Positions 35,844-44,493 of a stretch of DNA of 64,000 nt are shown in pieces. Within the stretch, counting starts at the first letter, position 1. The number at the start of each line of letters is the position of its first letter. The DNA comes from Nocardiopsis kunsanensis DSM 44524. GTDB lineage: Bacteria > Actinomycetota > Actinomycetes > Streptosporangiales > Streptosporangiaceae. Under the pieces are notes generated by a model that saw nothing but the letters and a program-made list of their open reading frames with translations, made no database searches and had not been told where the DNA came from. The translations under genes and the position numbers were made by a program. The stretch is taken from contig NZ_ANAY01000011.1 in assembly GCF_000340965.1 (NCBI RefSeq), positions 186,001 through 250,000 of the forward strand. Reading direction: 5' to 3'.

Positions 35844-35896
35844 CCCCGGGGCCGGGATGCACGGGAGAGCCTGGGACGTAGGGGTTACCCACAATT

Positions 35897-35910
35897 AACC
35901 GAACCCGGTT
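35897..35910 (+). promoter_or_regulatory. Inverted repeat upstream of the SDR/hydratase operon
   Basis: AACCG-AACC-CGGTT is a 14-base palindrome in an AT-richer patch 38 bases before the SDR start. A second palindrome, CACTCT-CTGT-AGAGTG, overlaps a possible TAGAGT -10 at 35935-35940. Together they suggest an operator, for example for a TetR-type regulator of acyl-CoA metabolism. Confidence 0.4.
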
Positions 35911-35947
35911 CTAGTGCGTGGGTCACACTCTCTGTAGAGTGCCTGCC

Positions 35948-36721
35948 ATGGATCTCAACGGAATCTCCGCCCTCGTATCGGGCGGCGCGAGTGGCCTGGG
36001 TGAGGCCACCGCCAAGGAACTCGCCTCCGCCGGTGCAACCGTCGTCGTGGCCGACCTCAACGCGGAACGCGGCGAGGCCGTCGCCAAGGAGATCGGCGGT
36101 GTCTTCGTCAGCACCGACGTCTCTCAGGAGGACCAGGTCAAGGCCGCGGTCCAGGCCGCCGTCGACACCGGCAAGCCCTTCCGTGTGGCGGTCTCCTGTG
36201 CCGGCATCGGCTGGGCCACCCGGACCGTCGACCGCCACGGCACCCCTCACGACCTGGACTCCTACCAGAAGGTCATCCAGATCAACCTGATCGGTACCTT
36301 CAACGTGCTGCGCCTCTCGGCGGCCGAGATCGCCAAGACCGAGCCGATCAACGAGGACGGCGAGCGCGGTTCCGTCCTCAACACCGCCTCCCTCGCCGGC
36401 ATCGAGGGCCAGGTCGGCCAGATCGCCTACTCCTCCTCCAAGGGCGGCGTCATCGGCATGACCCTGCCGGCCGCGCGCGACCTGGCGGCCGTCGGTGTCA
36501 CCGTCAACACCATCGCCCCGGGCATCCTCGAGACGCCCATCTACGGTGACGGCCCGGGCTCGGAGGAGTTCAAGCAGAAGCTGGCCTCTCCGGTTCCCTT
36601 CCCCAAGCGCCTGGGTACCCCCGAGGAGTTCGGCAAGCTCGCCCGTACCCTGGTCGAGGTCAGTTACGTCAACGGTGAGGTCGTCCGTATCGACGGCGGC
36701 CTCCGGATGCCCCCGAAGTAG
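35948..36721 (+). CDS. Short-chain dehydrogenase, 3-hydroxyacyl-CoA dehydrogenase type
   Basis: 257-residue SDR. Cofactor loop [10 protein letters not shown] at 11-20 and acidic VADLN at about 35-39, indicating NAD preference. Catalytic Ser148, Tyr161 and Lys165 (YSSSK). The usual NNAG is SCAG here. The sequence resembles the type-10 hydroxysteroid/3-hydroxyacyl-CoA dehydrogenase group, which fits the enoyl-CoA hydratase nine bases downstream. The pair would carry out two steps of beta-oxidation or a related acyl-CoA route; the substrate is not known. ATG 35948 preferred over an upstream GTG at 35918 that overlaps the promoter. Confidence 0.88.
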   Translation: MDLNGISALVSGGASGLGEATAKELASAGATVVVADLNAERGEAVAKEIGGVFVSTDVSQEDQVKAAVQAAVDTGKPFRVAVSCAGIGWATRTVDRHGTPHDLDSYQKVIQINLIGTFNVLRLSAAEIAKTEPINEDGERGSVLNTASLAGIEGQVGQIAYSSSKGGVIGMTLPAARDLAAVGVTVNTIAPGILETPIYGDGPGSEEFKQKLASPVPFPKRLGTPEEFGKLARTLVEVSYVNGEVVRIDGGLRMPPK

Positions 36722-36730
36722 GAGGAACCC

Positions 36731-37495
36731 GTGTCCGACGAGGTTCTCTACAGCACAGAGGACGGCGTCGCCGTCATCACCATCAACCGTCCCGAGGCCA
36801 GGAACGCGGTCAACGCGTCCGTGGCCGCCCGGATCGCCGAGGCCCTCGACGACCTGGACTCACGCAACGACCTGACCGTCGGCATCATCACCGGCGCCGG
36901 CGGGACCTTCTGCGCGGGCATGGACCTCAAGGCCTTCATGAAAGGCGAGGTCCCGGTCGTGGAAGGGCGCGGGTTCGGTGGTTTCGCCGAGGCCCCGCCG
37001 AAGAAGCCCCTCATCGCCGCGGTCGAGGGCCATGCTCTGGCCGGCGGGTTCGAGGCGGTGCTGGCCTGTGATCTGGTCGTTGCCGCCGACGGTGCCGAGT
37101 TCGGCATCCCCGAGGTCAAACGCGGTCTGGTGGCCGGTGCGGGCGGTCTGCTGCGCCTGCAGCACCGCATCCCGCGCAACCTGGCCTCGGAGTTCGCCCT
37201 CACCGGTGACTTCGTGGGTGCCCAGCGCCTGGCCGACCTGGGGCTGGTCAACCGGGTCACCGGCAACGGCGGCGCGCTCGAGGGCGCCAAGGAGCTGGCC
37301 ACGAGGATCAGCGCCAACGGCCCCCTCGCGGTGCGGGTGTCGAAGCAGATCATGGCGGCATCCGACGACTGGTCCACCGCCGAGATGTGGGACAAGCAGA
37401 ACGAGCTGGCGGGCCCCGTCTTCGTCAGCCACGACGCGATGGAGGGTGCCGCGGCCTTCGCCGAGAAGCGGACCCCCAACTGGAAGGGCGATTGA
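36731..37495 (+). CDS. Enoyl-CoA hydratase/isomerase family protein
   Basis: 254-residue crotonase-fold enzyme. Oxyanion-hole residues lie in FCAGMDLK and HALAGGFE. Both catalytic glutamates of true hydratases are present, Glu108 (GGFEAVLACD) and Glu128 (FGIPEVKRGL). GTG 36731 has AGGAGG upstream and is coupled to the SDR gene. Its TGA stop lies inside the TTGAC that borders a transposon remnant, so the natural terminator has been pushed downstream. Confidence 0.92.
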   Translation: MSDEVLYSTEDGVAVITINRPEARNAVNASVAARIAEALDDLDSRNDLTVGIITGAGGTFCAGMDLKAFMKGEVPVVEGRGFGGFAEAPPKKPLIAAVEGHALAGGFEAVLACDLVVAADGAEFGIPEVKRGLVAGAGGLLRLQHRIPRNLASEFALTGDFVGAQRLADLGLVNRVTGNGGALEGAKELATRISANGPLAVRVSKQIMAASDDWSTAEMWDKQNELAGPVFVSHDAMEGAAAFAEKRTPNWKGD

Positions 37496-37694
37496 CGTCC
37501 TCCCCGGGGTGAGCCCTCGGGGATCCCTGCAGTCTTGTGGCTGTAGGCGCGGTGCGTCTCGCGGAGTCCGCCGGTTCCTGTTTCACCGGCCGGTGCCTCA
37601 CCCGGAAGGGTGGTGGTCTTACCCGGCCTCCGCAGGCGTTCAGGGTCTCGGCCCGCCCGTCGGCGACCTGCCGACGGGTTCGGTTCTCATCCGC
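37492..37694 (-). pseudogene. tnpB: TnpB C-terminal remnant
   Basis: Read on the - strand, the frame gives SADENRTRRQVADGRAETLN, then ACGGRVRP, then VKQEP and LQGSP before GEDVN. This is the tail of IS605-type TnpB proteins of actinobacteria (ADxNAAxN, ACGxxVRP, KQEP, GIP). The RuvC catalytic core and the zinc finger are gone. In intact elements this stretch and the right end are also the template of the omega RNA. Confidence 0.7.
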
Positions 37695-37785
37695 CGACAA
37701 GACAGCAGGTACACGGCCGAGAACCCACCGCGCAGATGAGAGCCGATTCACCTCCGGCCTGAAGGCCGGAGCGCTCTCGGACAAG
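37492..37785 (-). mobile_element. IS200/IS605-family remnant
   Basis: Both ends carry the family's subterminal hairpins. On the - strand the right end closes with GGGGAGGACGTCAA, complementary to TTGAC at 37492-37496. The far end holds a perfect hairpin, CTCCGGCC-TGAA-GGCCGGAG (37752-37771). Between them is the 3' end of a tnpB gene and nothing else; no tnpA is present. About 290 bp, so a deletion derivative that can move only if a transposase acts in trans. The far boundary is approximate. Confidence 0.72.
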
Positions 37786-37812
37786 ACTGGTAGCACAACC
37801 GGAGCGTGGAAC

Positions 37813-37844
37813 GAGGGGCGGTCGACAGTGGTCGGCCGCCCCTC
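37813..37844. terminator. Terminator between the hydratase/IS remnant and the acyltransferase
   Basis: GAGGGGCGG and CCGCCCCTC form a perfect 9-bp stem, followed by GCGCTGTTGTC. It was probably the original terminator of the SDR/hydratase operon, now separated from the stop codon by the insertion. Confidence 0.6.
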
Positions 37845-38028
37845 GCGCTGTTGTCGCGAGGGCCCGGCGGCACATCGGGTCGGTCCGGTGCCCCGTTGGT
37901 CCCCAGCAGCGTGTCCTGACCGACTTCTCCCGGCTCGCACGGCCTCGGGTCGAAGGTCCGCTCGCAGCGGACCCGGGCAGCGCCGAGAGGGCACTGAGGC
38001 GACGAGAAGACCCACTCCTGCTCACGGC

Positions 38029-40155
38029 TCAGCTGTGCCGGGAGATCTCCTCAGCTGCCGAGGAACCCAGCGTTCCGTTCTCGGCCCGGTTCTCCTGGCC
38101 GGAGGCCTCCAACAGGTGCGGCTCCAGCGCAGCGGCCATCGATTCGGAGAAGGCGTAACTGAGGTGGTGCTCGTCGTAGTAGACGAGCTGGTTGCCGATG
38201 ACGCCCTGGCAGGTCCCGTCCTGGCACAGGTATCCGGTGAGGTCGATGAAGCTCGTGTTGTCGGGAACCTCGGCCAGCTCGTGGAAGGGCGCGGTCCCGG
38301 CCATGGAGTCGTACTGGTCGGCCACGCACTCGGCGGCGCCCTCCTGGTCGACGCACTCGGGCACGTCGTAGCCGAAGCGCGGGGTGTCGCGGACGGCGAT
38401 CATGTCGATGCCCATCCCGTCGAGCTGGTACCAGCGCTGTACGAAACCGTCGGGCACGTGCTCCTCGCCGTCCTCGTCGGAGTCGGTCAGGGAACCCAGG
38501 CCGAAGACCGCGTCGATGTCGCGGCTGTCCAGCTCGGCCATGACCTGTTGGTTCCACGTGGTGCAGTTGGGGTACTCCTCACCGGCGCGGTACTGCTCCT
38601 CGGGGCTGAACTGGCACGCGTTGCGCGTCATCATGACCATGTTCCAGCCCTGGCGTTCGGTGATGGTCCGCATCGCGTCGAACCAGTGGCGGACGTGGGA
38701 ACTGCCCACGAGCGCGATGGTGAAGTCGGCGTCGGGGTCACCGAATTCGCACAGCACCATCTCCTCGTCCTCGGCCACGGCGTTGCAGTCGCTGGTTCGC
38801 TCGATGGTGTCCTCGGCGACCGTGGAGGTGTCGGGGTGGACGGGAAGGACCGGCAGTTCGGTCGCCAGCTCCTGGTCGAGGTGGACGGCGGCGCCCGGGT
38901 AGTGCATCGGGTTGGAGCTGAGTTCCAGGCGAAGGTCGCGGTTGCGGTCGATCTCCTGGCTCCACAGTGAGGTCGCCACCAGTACGGGCACGACGAAGAG
39001 CACTCCCGCGGCCAGTGACCAGATCGGGGCCTTGTACCGGGTGGTCACGCGGGTGATGCCGCCGTCGACGGCCCAGGTGGTGGCGACCGCAGCCACGAAG
39101 GAGACCGCCAGGACCATCAGGCCGCCGGTGAACGAGGGACGGACCCGGTCGGTGACCTCCAGGTAGAAGACCAGGACAGGCCAGTGCCACAGGAACAGGG
39201 GGAAGGCGCGCCCGCCCAGCCAGGGCAGGGGTTGCATGCTCAGCATGCGGTTGGCGGAAAAACGCCCGTTCCCGTTCCCACCGGAACCGGCGAGGATGAT
39301 GAGCGCTGCCGCGGCGGTCGGCCACAGGGACGCGTAACCGGGGTAGTCCAGGGTGTCGCCGATGACCAGGCCGCAGGTCGCGAGTGCGGCCAGACCCAGC
39401 CATCCGGCGGCCCCGCGCAGCCGCGCGGGCAGGTTCAGGTAGGGGACCAGCAGGGCGAGCAGACCGCCCAGCGCCGGCTCCCACAACCGGGCACCGCTGT
39501 CGAAGTAGGCCCACACGGGCTCGTCGGCGGTGATCCGGACGGAGTACACGAAGGACCCCGCGGCGACCAGGGCGACCGCTCCGATGGCGACGGTGCGGAT
39601 CCGCAGCCCCAGCCACACCGCGACCAGGCCCGCCGCGGTGATGAACAGCGGCCACACCAGATAGAACTGCCCCTGGATCGCCAGCGACCAGAAGTGTTGC
39701 GCCGGGCCGGCCGTGGAGTTCCCGGCCATGTAGTCGACGGCGCCGAAGGCCAGGTTCCAGTTGCCGTAGTACAGGAGTGAGGCCTGTACCTCGGTGATGA
39801 TCTCGGTCCAACGCGAACGCGGCATGAACAGGTAGGACCCGAGGAGGATCGCGCCGAGCACGACCGCACTCGCGGGGGAGAGGCGTCTGGCGACCTTGCT
39901 CCAGTAAGCACCGAACCCGATCCGGTCGCCGCGTTCCAGGGTGCGCACCAGTGATCCCGTGGCGAGGAAGCCGGTGAGCAGCAGGAAGACGTCGACACCC
40001 CCGGAGACCGTGCCGAACCAGATGTGGTAAACGGCGATCAACAGGGCGGAGACGGCGCGCAACCCCTCGATGTCGGGACGGTGGCGACTCTTGGCCGACG
40101 GGGTCACCGGGGAGGAGAGCACGTCGGAGACGGGTCGCTGGGCAGGAGCGGGCAC
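38029..40155 (-). CDS. OafA-like acyltransferase with C-terminal SGNH domain
   Basis: About 708 residues. Residues ~25-390 are an acyltransferase-3 domain with around ten membrane helices, opening with RPDIEGLRAVSALLIAVYH and SGGVDVFLLLTGFL. Residues ~440-690 are an extracytoplasmic SGNH hydrolase/transferase domain with the nucleophile in ALVGSSHVRHW and the D-x-x-H pair in DEHHLSYAFSESM. Such fusions O-acetylate cell-surface glycans or peptidoglycan; the target here is unknown. GTG 40155 is chosen because CTGGAG lies seven bases upstream; the frame is open to 40329 without homology. Confidence 0.9.
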   Translation of the reverse strand: MPAPAQRPVSDVLSSPVTPSAKSRHRPDIEGLRAVSALLIAVYHIWFGTVSGGVDVFLLLTGFLATGSLVRTLERGDRIGFGAYWSKVARRLSPASAVVLGAILLGSYLFMPRSRWTEIITEVQASLLYYGNWNLAFGAVDYMAGNSTAGPAQHFWSLAIQGQFYLVWPLFITAAGLVAVWLGLRIRTVAIGAVALVAAGSFVYSVRITADEPVWAYFDSGARLWEPALGGLLALLVPYLNLPARLRGAAGWLGLAALATCGLVIGDTLDYPGYASLWPTAAAALIILAGSGGNGNGRFSANRMLSMQPLPWLGGRAFPLFLWHWPVLVFYLEVTDRVRPSFTGGLMVLAVSFVAAVATTWAVDGGITRVTTRYKAPIWSLAAGVLFVVPVLVATSLWSQEIDRNRDLRLELSSNPMHYPGAAVHLDQELATELPVLPVHPDTSTVAEDTIERTSDCNAVAEDEEMVLCEFGDPDADFTIALVGSSHVRHWFDAMRTITERQGWNMVMMTRNACQFSPEEQYRAGEEYPNCTTWNQQVMAELDSRDIDAVFGLGSLTDSDEDGEEHVPDGFVQRWYQLDGMGIDMIAVRDTPRFGYDVPECVDQEGAAECVADQYDSMAGTAPFHELAEVPDNTSFIDLTGYLCQDGTCQGVIGNQLVYYDEHHLSYAFSESMAAALEPHLLEASGQENRAENGTLGSSAAEEISRHS

Positions 40156-40744
40156 GGAACGACTCCAGGCTCGGAACAGAAGAGAACGTGGATGCGCCAA
40201 GCGGGCGGCGCTGTGCGCACAGGCCGAGAGAAGTGGTCGGCGTCCCTGAGGGGCCCGCAACTTCAGTATTGGGGCGGGGCATGACCACTCCGGAGGCAAG
40301 GGCACCCTTGTTGCCAACTCGAGATTCAATCTCTGTGGTCACGTAGCCCCCACAGTGCCCAGGTGAGTCCTGGGTCACCAGGGGCGGTGAGGTGGGTCCC
40401 CAGCCCGGTCCCTGTGCGGTTTTCTGTTGCTGCCTCGAGTGAGTGGACCCGAGCGGATCCCGTCGGCGGTGCTTGCCGGGAACCGGTACCGGCCCGCGGT
40501 GCTCGCCCGAGGGCCGGCCACGGCATGTTCCGGTCCCCGGGGGTAAGGCCGATGGCTTCGTTGCGTCATCTCGATGTCACGTTTCTGGCACTTTTTGTCC
40601 CACATGTCACCGGGGCGGGTTTTTCGGCCGTCATCTTTGTGGGTCCCGCGGTGCCGGCCGTTCGCGAACAACCCCCGCGACGGTCGGCCCGACATCCTCC
40701 CGAGACCGTGTCCTACCCTCGACCTGCCTCATGGAGGTCCACGT
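40156..40744. other. 589-bp divergent intergenic region
   Basis: No credible gene on either strand; the open frames are short and unlike proteins. It should contain the promoters of the acyltransferase (-) and the phosphatidyltransferase (+). A palindrome CCTGGGTCACCAGG lies at about 40369-40382. The bases around 40560-40650 are T-richer (CTTTTTGTCC, GGGTTTTTCGG). I find no consensus promoter. Confidence 0.5.
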
Positions 40745-41809
40745 ATGAGCACGTTCACGCTCGCCGATGTCCGCGAGCGGACTTACAAGCCCCGGGACTC
40801 CTGGTGGACGGTCTGGCTCGTCGACCCCCTCGCCTCGCGCCTGGTGACCTTCGTCGCGAACCGGACCTCGATCACCCCGAACCAGATCACGCTCTCGGCC
40901 CTGTTCCTGGGCCTGATCTCGGCCGTCTGTTTCTTCCTGGGCGACTGGTACTGGCTGATCACCGGTGCCGCGCTGTTCCATCTGAGCTTCGTGCTCGACT
41001 GCATGGACGGCAAGGTCGCCCGCCTCAAGGGCAACGGCTCCGTCTTCGGGAGCTGGCTCGACTACGTCTTCGACCGCATCAGGGTCCTGATCTGCGCCAT
41101 CGCGCTGATGGGCGGCCAGTTCCTGCAGAGCGGCGACCCGGTCTTCCTGTGGTTCCTGCTGGGCATCGTCTTCACCGACATGTTCCGCTACCTGAATTCA
41201 CCGCAGATGGCCAAGGTGCGCTCGGCCATGCGCCGCCACATCGCCCAGGCCATCCGAGAAGTGGAGGAGAACACCGAGGGCGACACCAGCGGGGTGCGCC
41301 GTGCGGCCGGTTCCTTCAGCAGTGACGAGAACGGTGCCGAGCACCTGGGCGACGACGACGCCAGTGTCTCCATCGGCGGCTCGGAGCGGGTCAACGCGCC
41401 CAGCGCAGCCACCCACTACGCCGAACCCGACCAGGTCGCCCAGCCGACCGCCACCAGCAAGGCCAAGGAGCTGCAGAGCACCACGCTGCAGAAGGGGTTC
41501 GACCGCCGTTTTCCCTGGTACCGGCAGCTGCGCGACTCCCTGCGTGCCAACCGCATCCGTCCGCACCTGTTCAGCGGCATCGAGTACCAGATGGGGGTCT
41601 TCATCGTCGCGCCGCTGGTGGGCGTGTTTTCCCTGACAGGCATGCTCGTGGCCATTGCGGCCTCGGCGGCGCTCATGTTCGCCTTCGAGGTGCTGATCAT
41701 CTACAAGCTGTGGCTGTCAGTGCAGGAGTTCACCCGCGTCACCCGCGACATCAACGCCGCGCTGATCTCCTTGGAGGAACGTCGGCGCGAGAACACCGAG
41801 GTGTCCTGA
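40745..41809 (+). CDS. CDP-alcohol phosphatidyltransferase family protein
   Basis: 354-residue membrane enzyme that would transfer a phosphoalcohol from a CDP-activated donor to make a phospholipid or phosphoglycan. The signature DCMDGKVAR-x8-GSWLDYVFD is perfect, with Asp85, Asp88, Asp106 and Asp110. ATG 40745 follows GGAGGTCC. Unusual is a ~80-residue hydrophilic, Ser/Asp-rich insert at about 165-250, between the catalytic half and the last two membrane helices. A perfect terminator follows. Confidence 0.9.
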   Translation: MSTFTLADVRERTYKPRDSWWTVWLVDPLASRLVTFVANRTSITPNQITLSALFLGLISAVCFFLGDWYWLITGAALFHLSFVLDCMDGKVARLKGNGSVFGSWLDYVFDRIRVLICAIALMGGQFLQSGDPVFLWFLLGIVFTDMFRYLNSPQMAKVRSAMRRHIAQAIREVEENTEGDTSGVRRAAGSFSSDENGAEHLGDDDASVSIGGSERVNAPSAATHYAEPDQVAQPTATSKAKELQSTTLQKGFDRRFPWYRQLRDSLRANRIRPHLFSGIEYQMGVFIVAPLVGVFSLTGMLVAIAASAALMFAFEVLIIYKLWLSVQEFTRVTRDINAALISLEERRRENTEVS

Positions 41810-41824
41810 GGCAGGGAGACGGAC

Positions 41825-41854
41825 GCGGGGGTGCCGCACGTGCGGCACCCCCGC
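41825..41854. terminator. Bidirectional terminator, 30-bp perfect palindrome
   Basis: GCGGGGGTGCCGCAC is followed at once by its exact complement. It separates the phosphatidyltransferase (+) from the small membrane protein (-). Confidence 0.8.
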
Positions 41855-41907
41855 GCCGGGGCAGCTCCGAGGAGGCCGGGGCCTCCGGGTCGGCGGGCCG
41901 AGGGATG

Positions 41908-42156
41908 TCACTCGGGAAGGTTCCGGACCACCCCGCCGTCCTGCAACCGACTGCGTTCGTCGTCGGCGGCTTCGGGCGCAGCGAACACGAACGCGACCAG
42001 GGCGGCCAGCCCCAGTCCGATCACGAGCAGCCCGCCACAGCCGAGGCTGACCCACAGCCATGGTGCGGCCCGGGGCCCGCCCCTGGGAGTGGGCCCGCCG
42101 CCTTCGAGCGATGCGGGTCTGTCGGAGGACGGTTCCTGCGAGGGCTCCTGGTTCAT
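41908..42156 (-). CDS. Small single-pass membrane protein
   Basis: 82 residues from ATG 42156 (MNQEPSQEPSSDRPASLEGG). A Pro/Ser/Gly N-terminal part is followed by one helix (VSLGCGGLLVIGLGLAALVAF) and a short charged tail (RSRLQDGGVVRNLPE). GGGAG lies ten bases upstream. Divergent from the flavoprotein gene. Not recognised; function unknown. Confidence 0.6.
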   Translation of the reverse strand: MNQEPSQEPSSDRPASLEGGGPTPRGGPRAAPWLWVSLGCGGLLVIGLGLAALVAFVFAAPEAADDERSRLQDGGVVRNLPE

Positions 42157-42334
42157 ACGCCCCGGCTCCCTGTCGACGGGGACACCGCTGGCGGGGCCGG
42201 TGCCCCGCCACAGGCGCATACCCAGGTTCCACGCCCCGTACGCCCCCGCGCAGGTCGTACGGGGTTCGGGCCCCGTACGGAACCGACGGGGAGGGGAGGA
42301 ACGCCTCCGGGCGTGTGCGGCCTAGGGTGGGGCC

Positions 42335-42799
42335 ATGGCACGGCTGCTCATTGTTCACCACACCGTCTCGCCCGCCACGCAGGAGATGCTCGACGCGGTC
42401 CTGGAAGGCGCGCACACCGACGACATCGAGGGTGTGGAGGTACACGTCCGCGCCGCCCTGGCCGCCGGCCCGGCGGAGCTGCTCGCCGCCGACGCCCTCC
42501 TCCTCGGTACCCCCGCCAACATCGGATACATGTCCGGTGCGCTCAAGGACTTCTTCGACCGCAGTTACTACACCGCCCGGAACGACACCCAGGGCCTTCC
42601 CTACGCCCTGTACGTGCACGGCGACAACGACACCTCCGGCGCCGTCCGGGCAGTGGAGTCCATCTCCAAGGGCATGGGTTGGGAACGCCACCGCCCGCCG
42701 GTGACCGTGACGGAACGCCCCGGTGCCGAAGCGCGCGAGGCCTGTTGGGAACTGGGCGCCGTCACCGCGCTCGCGGCACTCGAGCGCGCCCAGGGCTGA
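42335..42799 (+). CDS. Flavodoxin/NADPH-dependent FMN reductase family protein
   Basis: 154 residues. MARLLIVHHTVSPATQEMLDA is the first strand and phosphate-binding loop of a flavodoxin fold, and LLLGTPANIGYMSGALKDFFD is the second FMN-contact loop of the NADPH:FMN reductase group. Probably a cytoplasmic flavin-dependent oxidoreductase; substrate unknown. ATG 42335, upstream box weak. Confidence 0.8.
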   Translation: MARLLIVHHTVSPATQEMLDAVLEGAHTDDIEGVEVHVRAALAAGPAELLAADALLLGTPANIGYMSGALKDFFDRSYYTARNDTQGLPYALYVHGDNDTSGAVRAVESISKGMGWERHRPPVTVTERPGAEAREACWELGAVTALAALERAQG

Positions 42800-42856
42800 G
42801 CCTGCGTCGGGGCCGAAGCCCCTCGGGCCGGGGCCGCCGGCACGCTCCGGCCGCGC

Positions 42857-42877
42857 GAGCCCGGTGACAGCGGGCTC
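42857..42877 (-). terminator. Terminator of the five-gene - strand operon
   Basis: GAGCCCG/CGGGCTC (7-bp stem, 7-base loop) overlaps the stop codon of the spermidine synthase-like gene. Confidence 0.5.
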
Positions 42878-44453
42878 AGTACCCGCGCCAGGCGCCCTGG
42901 TGATAGCCGATGATGCGCGGGTGCATCATCGTGGAGGCCTCCGCCGCATGCTCCTCTTCCCTGCGGTCCTTCGGGAAGACCTGGGCGGCGGCGAGCAGCT
43001 CTTCGTCCAGGAACTCCAGAGCGGGTGCGTCCTCGGGCACCTCCAGCTCCGGTTCTCCCTCGGGCGAGGCGAGGTAGAAGCCCCAGTCGCCGAAGGTGGG
43101 AACGTCCACGTGGTAGGGCACCGGAGCGAGCTCGGCGTCCTCCAGCGAGTGGCCCACGCTCCAGTACGCCTCGGGCGCGAAGTACGGTGAACCGGCCTGT
43201 ACGACCAACCGTCCGTCCTCGGCCATGCGCTCGCGCACCAACGAGTAGAACTCGACCGTGTACAGCTTCGAGGTCCCCACGTCCTCACCGTCGGGCAGGT
43301 CGGCGACGACCGCGTCGAACTGCTCGGGTTGCTCGCGCAGCCACTGGAACGCGTCGGCGTTGACGACCTCCACACGCGGGTCCTCGAAGGAGTTCTCGTT
43401 GAGTTCGCGGATGACGGGTTCTTCGACGGCCAGGTCCACCACCGCCGGGTCCAGGTCGACGACGGTGACGCTCTCGACGTCGTCGTACTCCAGGATCTCG
43501 CGCAAGGCCAGCCCGTCGCCGCCGCCCAGCACGAGTACGTTCTCCCGCGGGCCGTCCATCCCCGGGTGGATGAGCGACTCGTGGTACCGGTACTCGTCCA
43601 GGGTGGAGAACTGCAGGCTCCCGTTGAGGAACAGGCGCAGGTCCTTTCCGTCGATCGACCTGGTCAGGACGACCTCCTGGTACTCCGAACGTTCGGCGTG
43701 CACGATCGGGTCCCGGTACATGGCCTGGCGGGCGTCGACCTCGAACTGCTCGGAGTACAGGTAGGCCAACCCCAGCGCCGCGACGATCACGCTCAGCCCC
43801 GCCCCGAGGCCCACGTAGGAGCGTCGGCTCAGGTCGTGGCGGAACAGCCACAGCACCACGGTCACACCCACGATCGCGTTGAGCAGACCCACCGCGAGCG
43901 CACCCTTGGGCAGACCCAGGACGGGCAGCAGCAGGAACGGGAACGCCAGGCCGCCGATGAGCCCGCCCACGTAGTCGGCGGTGAACAGGTCCGCGACCGC
44001 CTCGGACGCCTCCTGCCTGCGGATGCGCTGGATCAGCGTCATCAGCAGGGGGATCTCCATGCCGATGAGCACACCGATGACGAACGACAGCAGTATCAGC
44101 GCCGGCTGGTAGGCGGAGAACCACGCGAAGGCCGCGTACAGCAGCAGCACCGACAGACCGCCGATGAGGGAGAGCAGGCCTTCGATGACGGCGAACGACA
44201 ACGCGGGACGGTGCTGGAACCGTTTGGACAGCAGCGAGCCCACACCCATCGCGAACACCATCACCGACAGGACCACGGAGGCCTGGGTGATGGTGTCGCC
44301 GAGGAGGTAACTGCCGATCGCGACGAGGGCGAGCTCGTACACCAGACCGCAGGCGGCGCAGATGAACACCGCCGTCATCACGAAGAACCGGGCCGCGCGT
44401 GGGTGGATCGGAAGTCTGGTCCGTGGGCCTGTCGGTGGCTCGGTCTCGGTCAC
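42876..44453 (-). CDS. Membrane-anchored spermidine synthase-like aminopropyltransferase
   Basis: 525 residues. The first ~225 form six to seven membrane helices (AACGLVYELALVAIGSYLLG onward). The rest is a spermidine synthase fold: [16 protein letters not shown] as nucleotide loop, VTVVDLDPAVV, and ADLPDGEDVGTSKLY in place of the catalytic Asp region. It would transfer an aminopropyl or related group from a decarboxylated-AdoMet-like donor. GTG 44453. Last gene of an operon with DUF350, a lipoprotein, DUF2617 and DUF4178 genes. The real substrate of this clade is not established. Confidence 0.9.
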   Translation of the reverse strand: MTETEPPTGPRTRLPIHPRAARFFVMTAVFICAACGLVYELALVAIGSYLLGDTITQASVVLSVMVFAMGVGSLLSKRFQHRPALSFAVIEGLLSLIGGLSVLLLYAAFAWFSAYQPALILLSFVIGVLIGMEIPLLMTLIQRIRRQEASEAVADLFTADYVGGLIGGLAFPFLLLPVLGLPKGALAVGLLNAIVGVTVVLWLFRHDLSRRSYVGLGAGLSVIVAALGLAYLYSEQFEVDARQAMYRDPIVHAERSEYQEVVLTRSIDGKDLRLFLNGSLQFSTLDEYRYHESLIHPGMDGPRENVLVLGGGDGLALREILEYDDVESVTVVDLDPAVVDLAVEEPVIRELNENSFEDPRVEVVNADAFQWLREQPEQFDAVVADLPDGEDVGTSKLYTVEFYSLVRERMAEDGRLVVQAGSPYFAPEAYWSVGHSLEDAELAPVPYHVDVPTFGDWGFYLASPEGEPELEVPEDAPALEFLDEELLAAAQVFPKDRREEEHAAEASTMMHPRIIGYHQGAWRGY

Positions 44454-44493
44454 GTCGGGATGCTTCTTTCGGAAAGGGGAGCCTCGGGAGGCC

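Noticed and set aside
37537-38970. 477-codon + strand frame across the IS remnant and the acyltransferase gene
   Set aside because: It is antisense to the well-supported acyltransferase and begins inside the transposon remnant.
40375-40695. Short open frames in the 589-bp gap
   Set aside because: No ribosome binding sites, arginine-rich composition, no recognisable domains.
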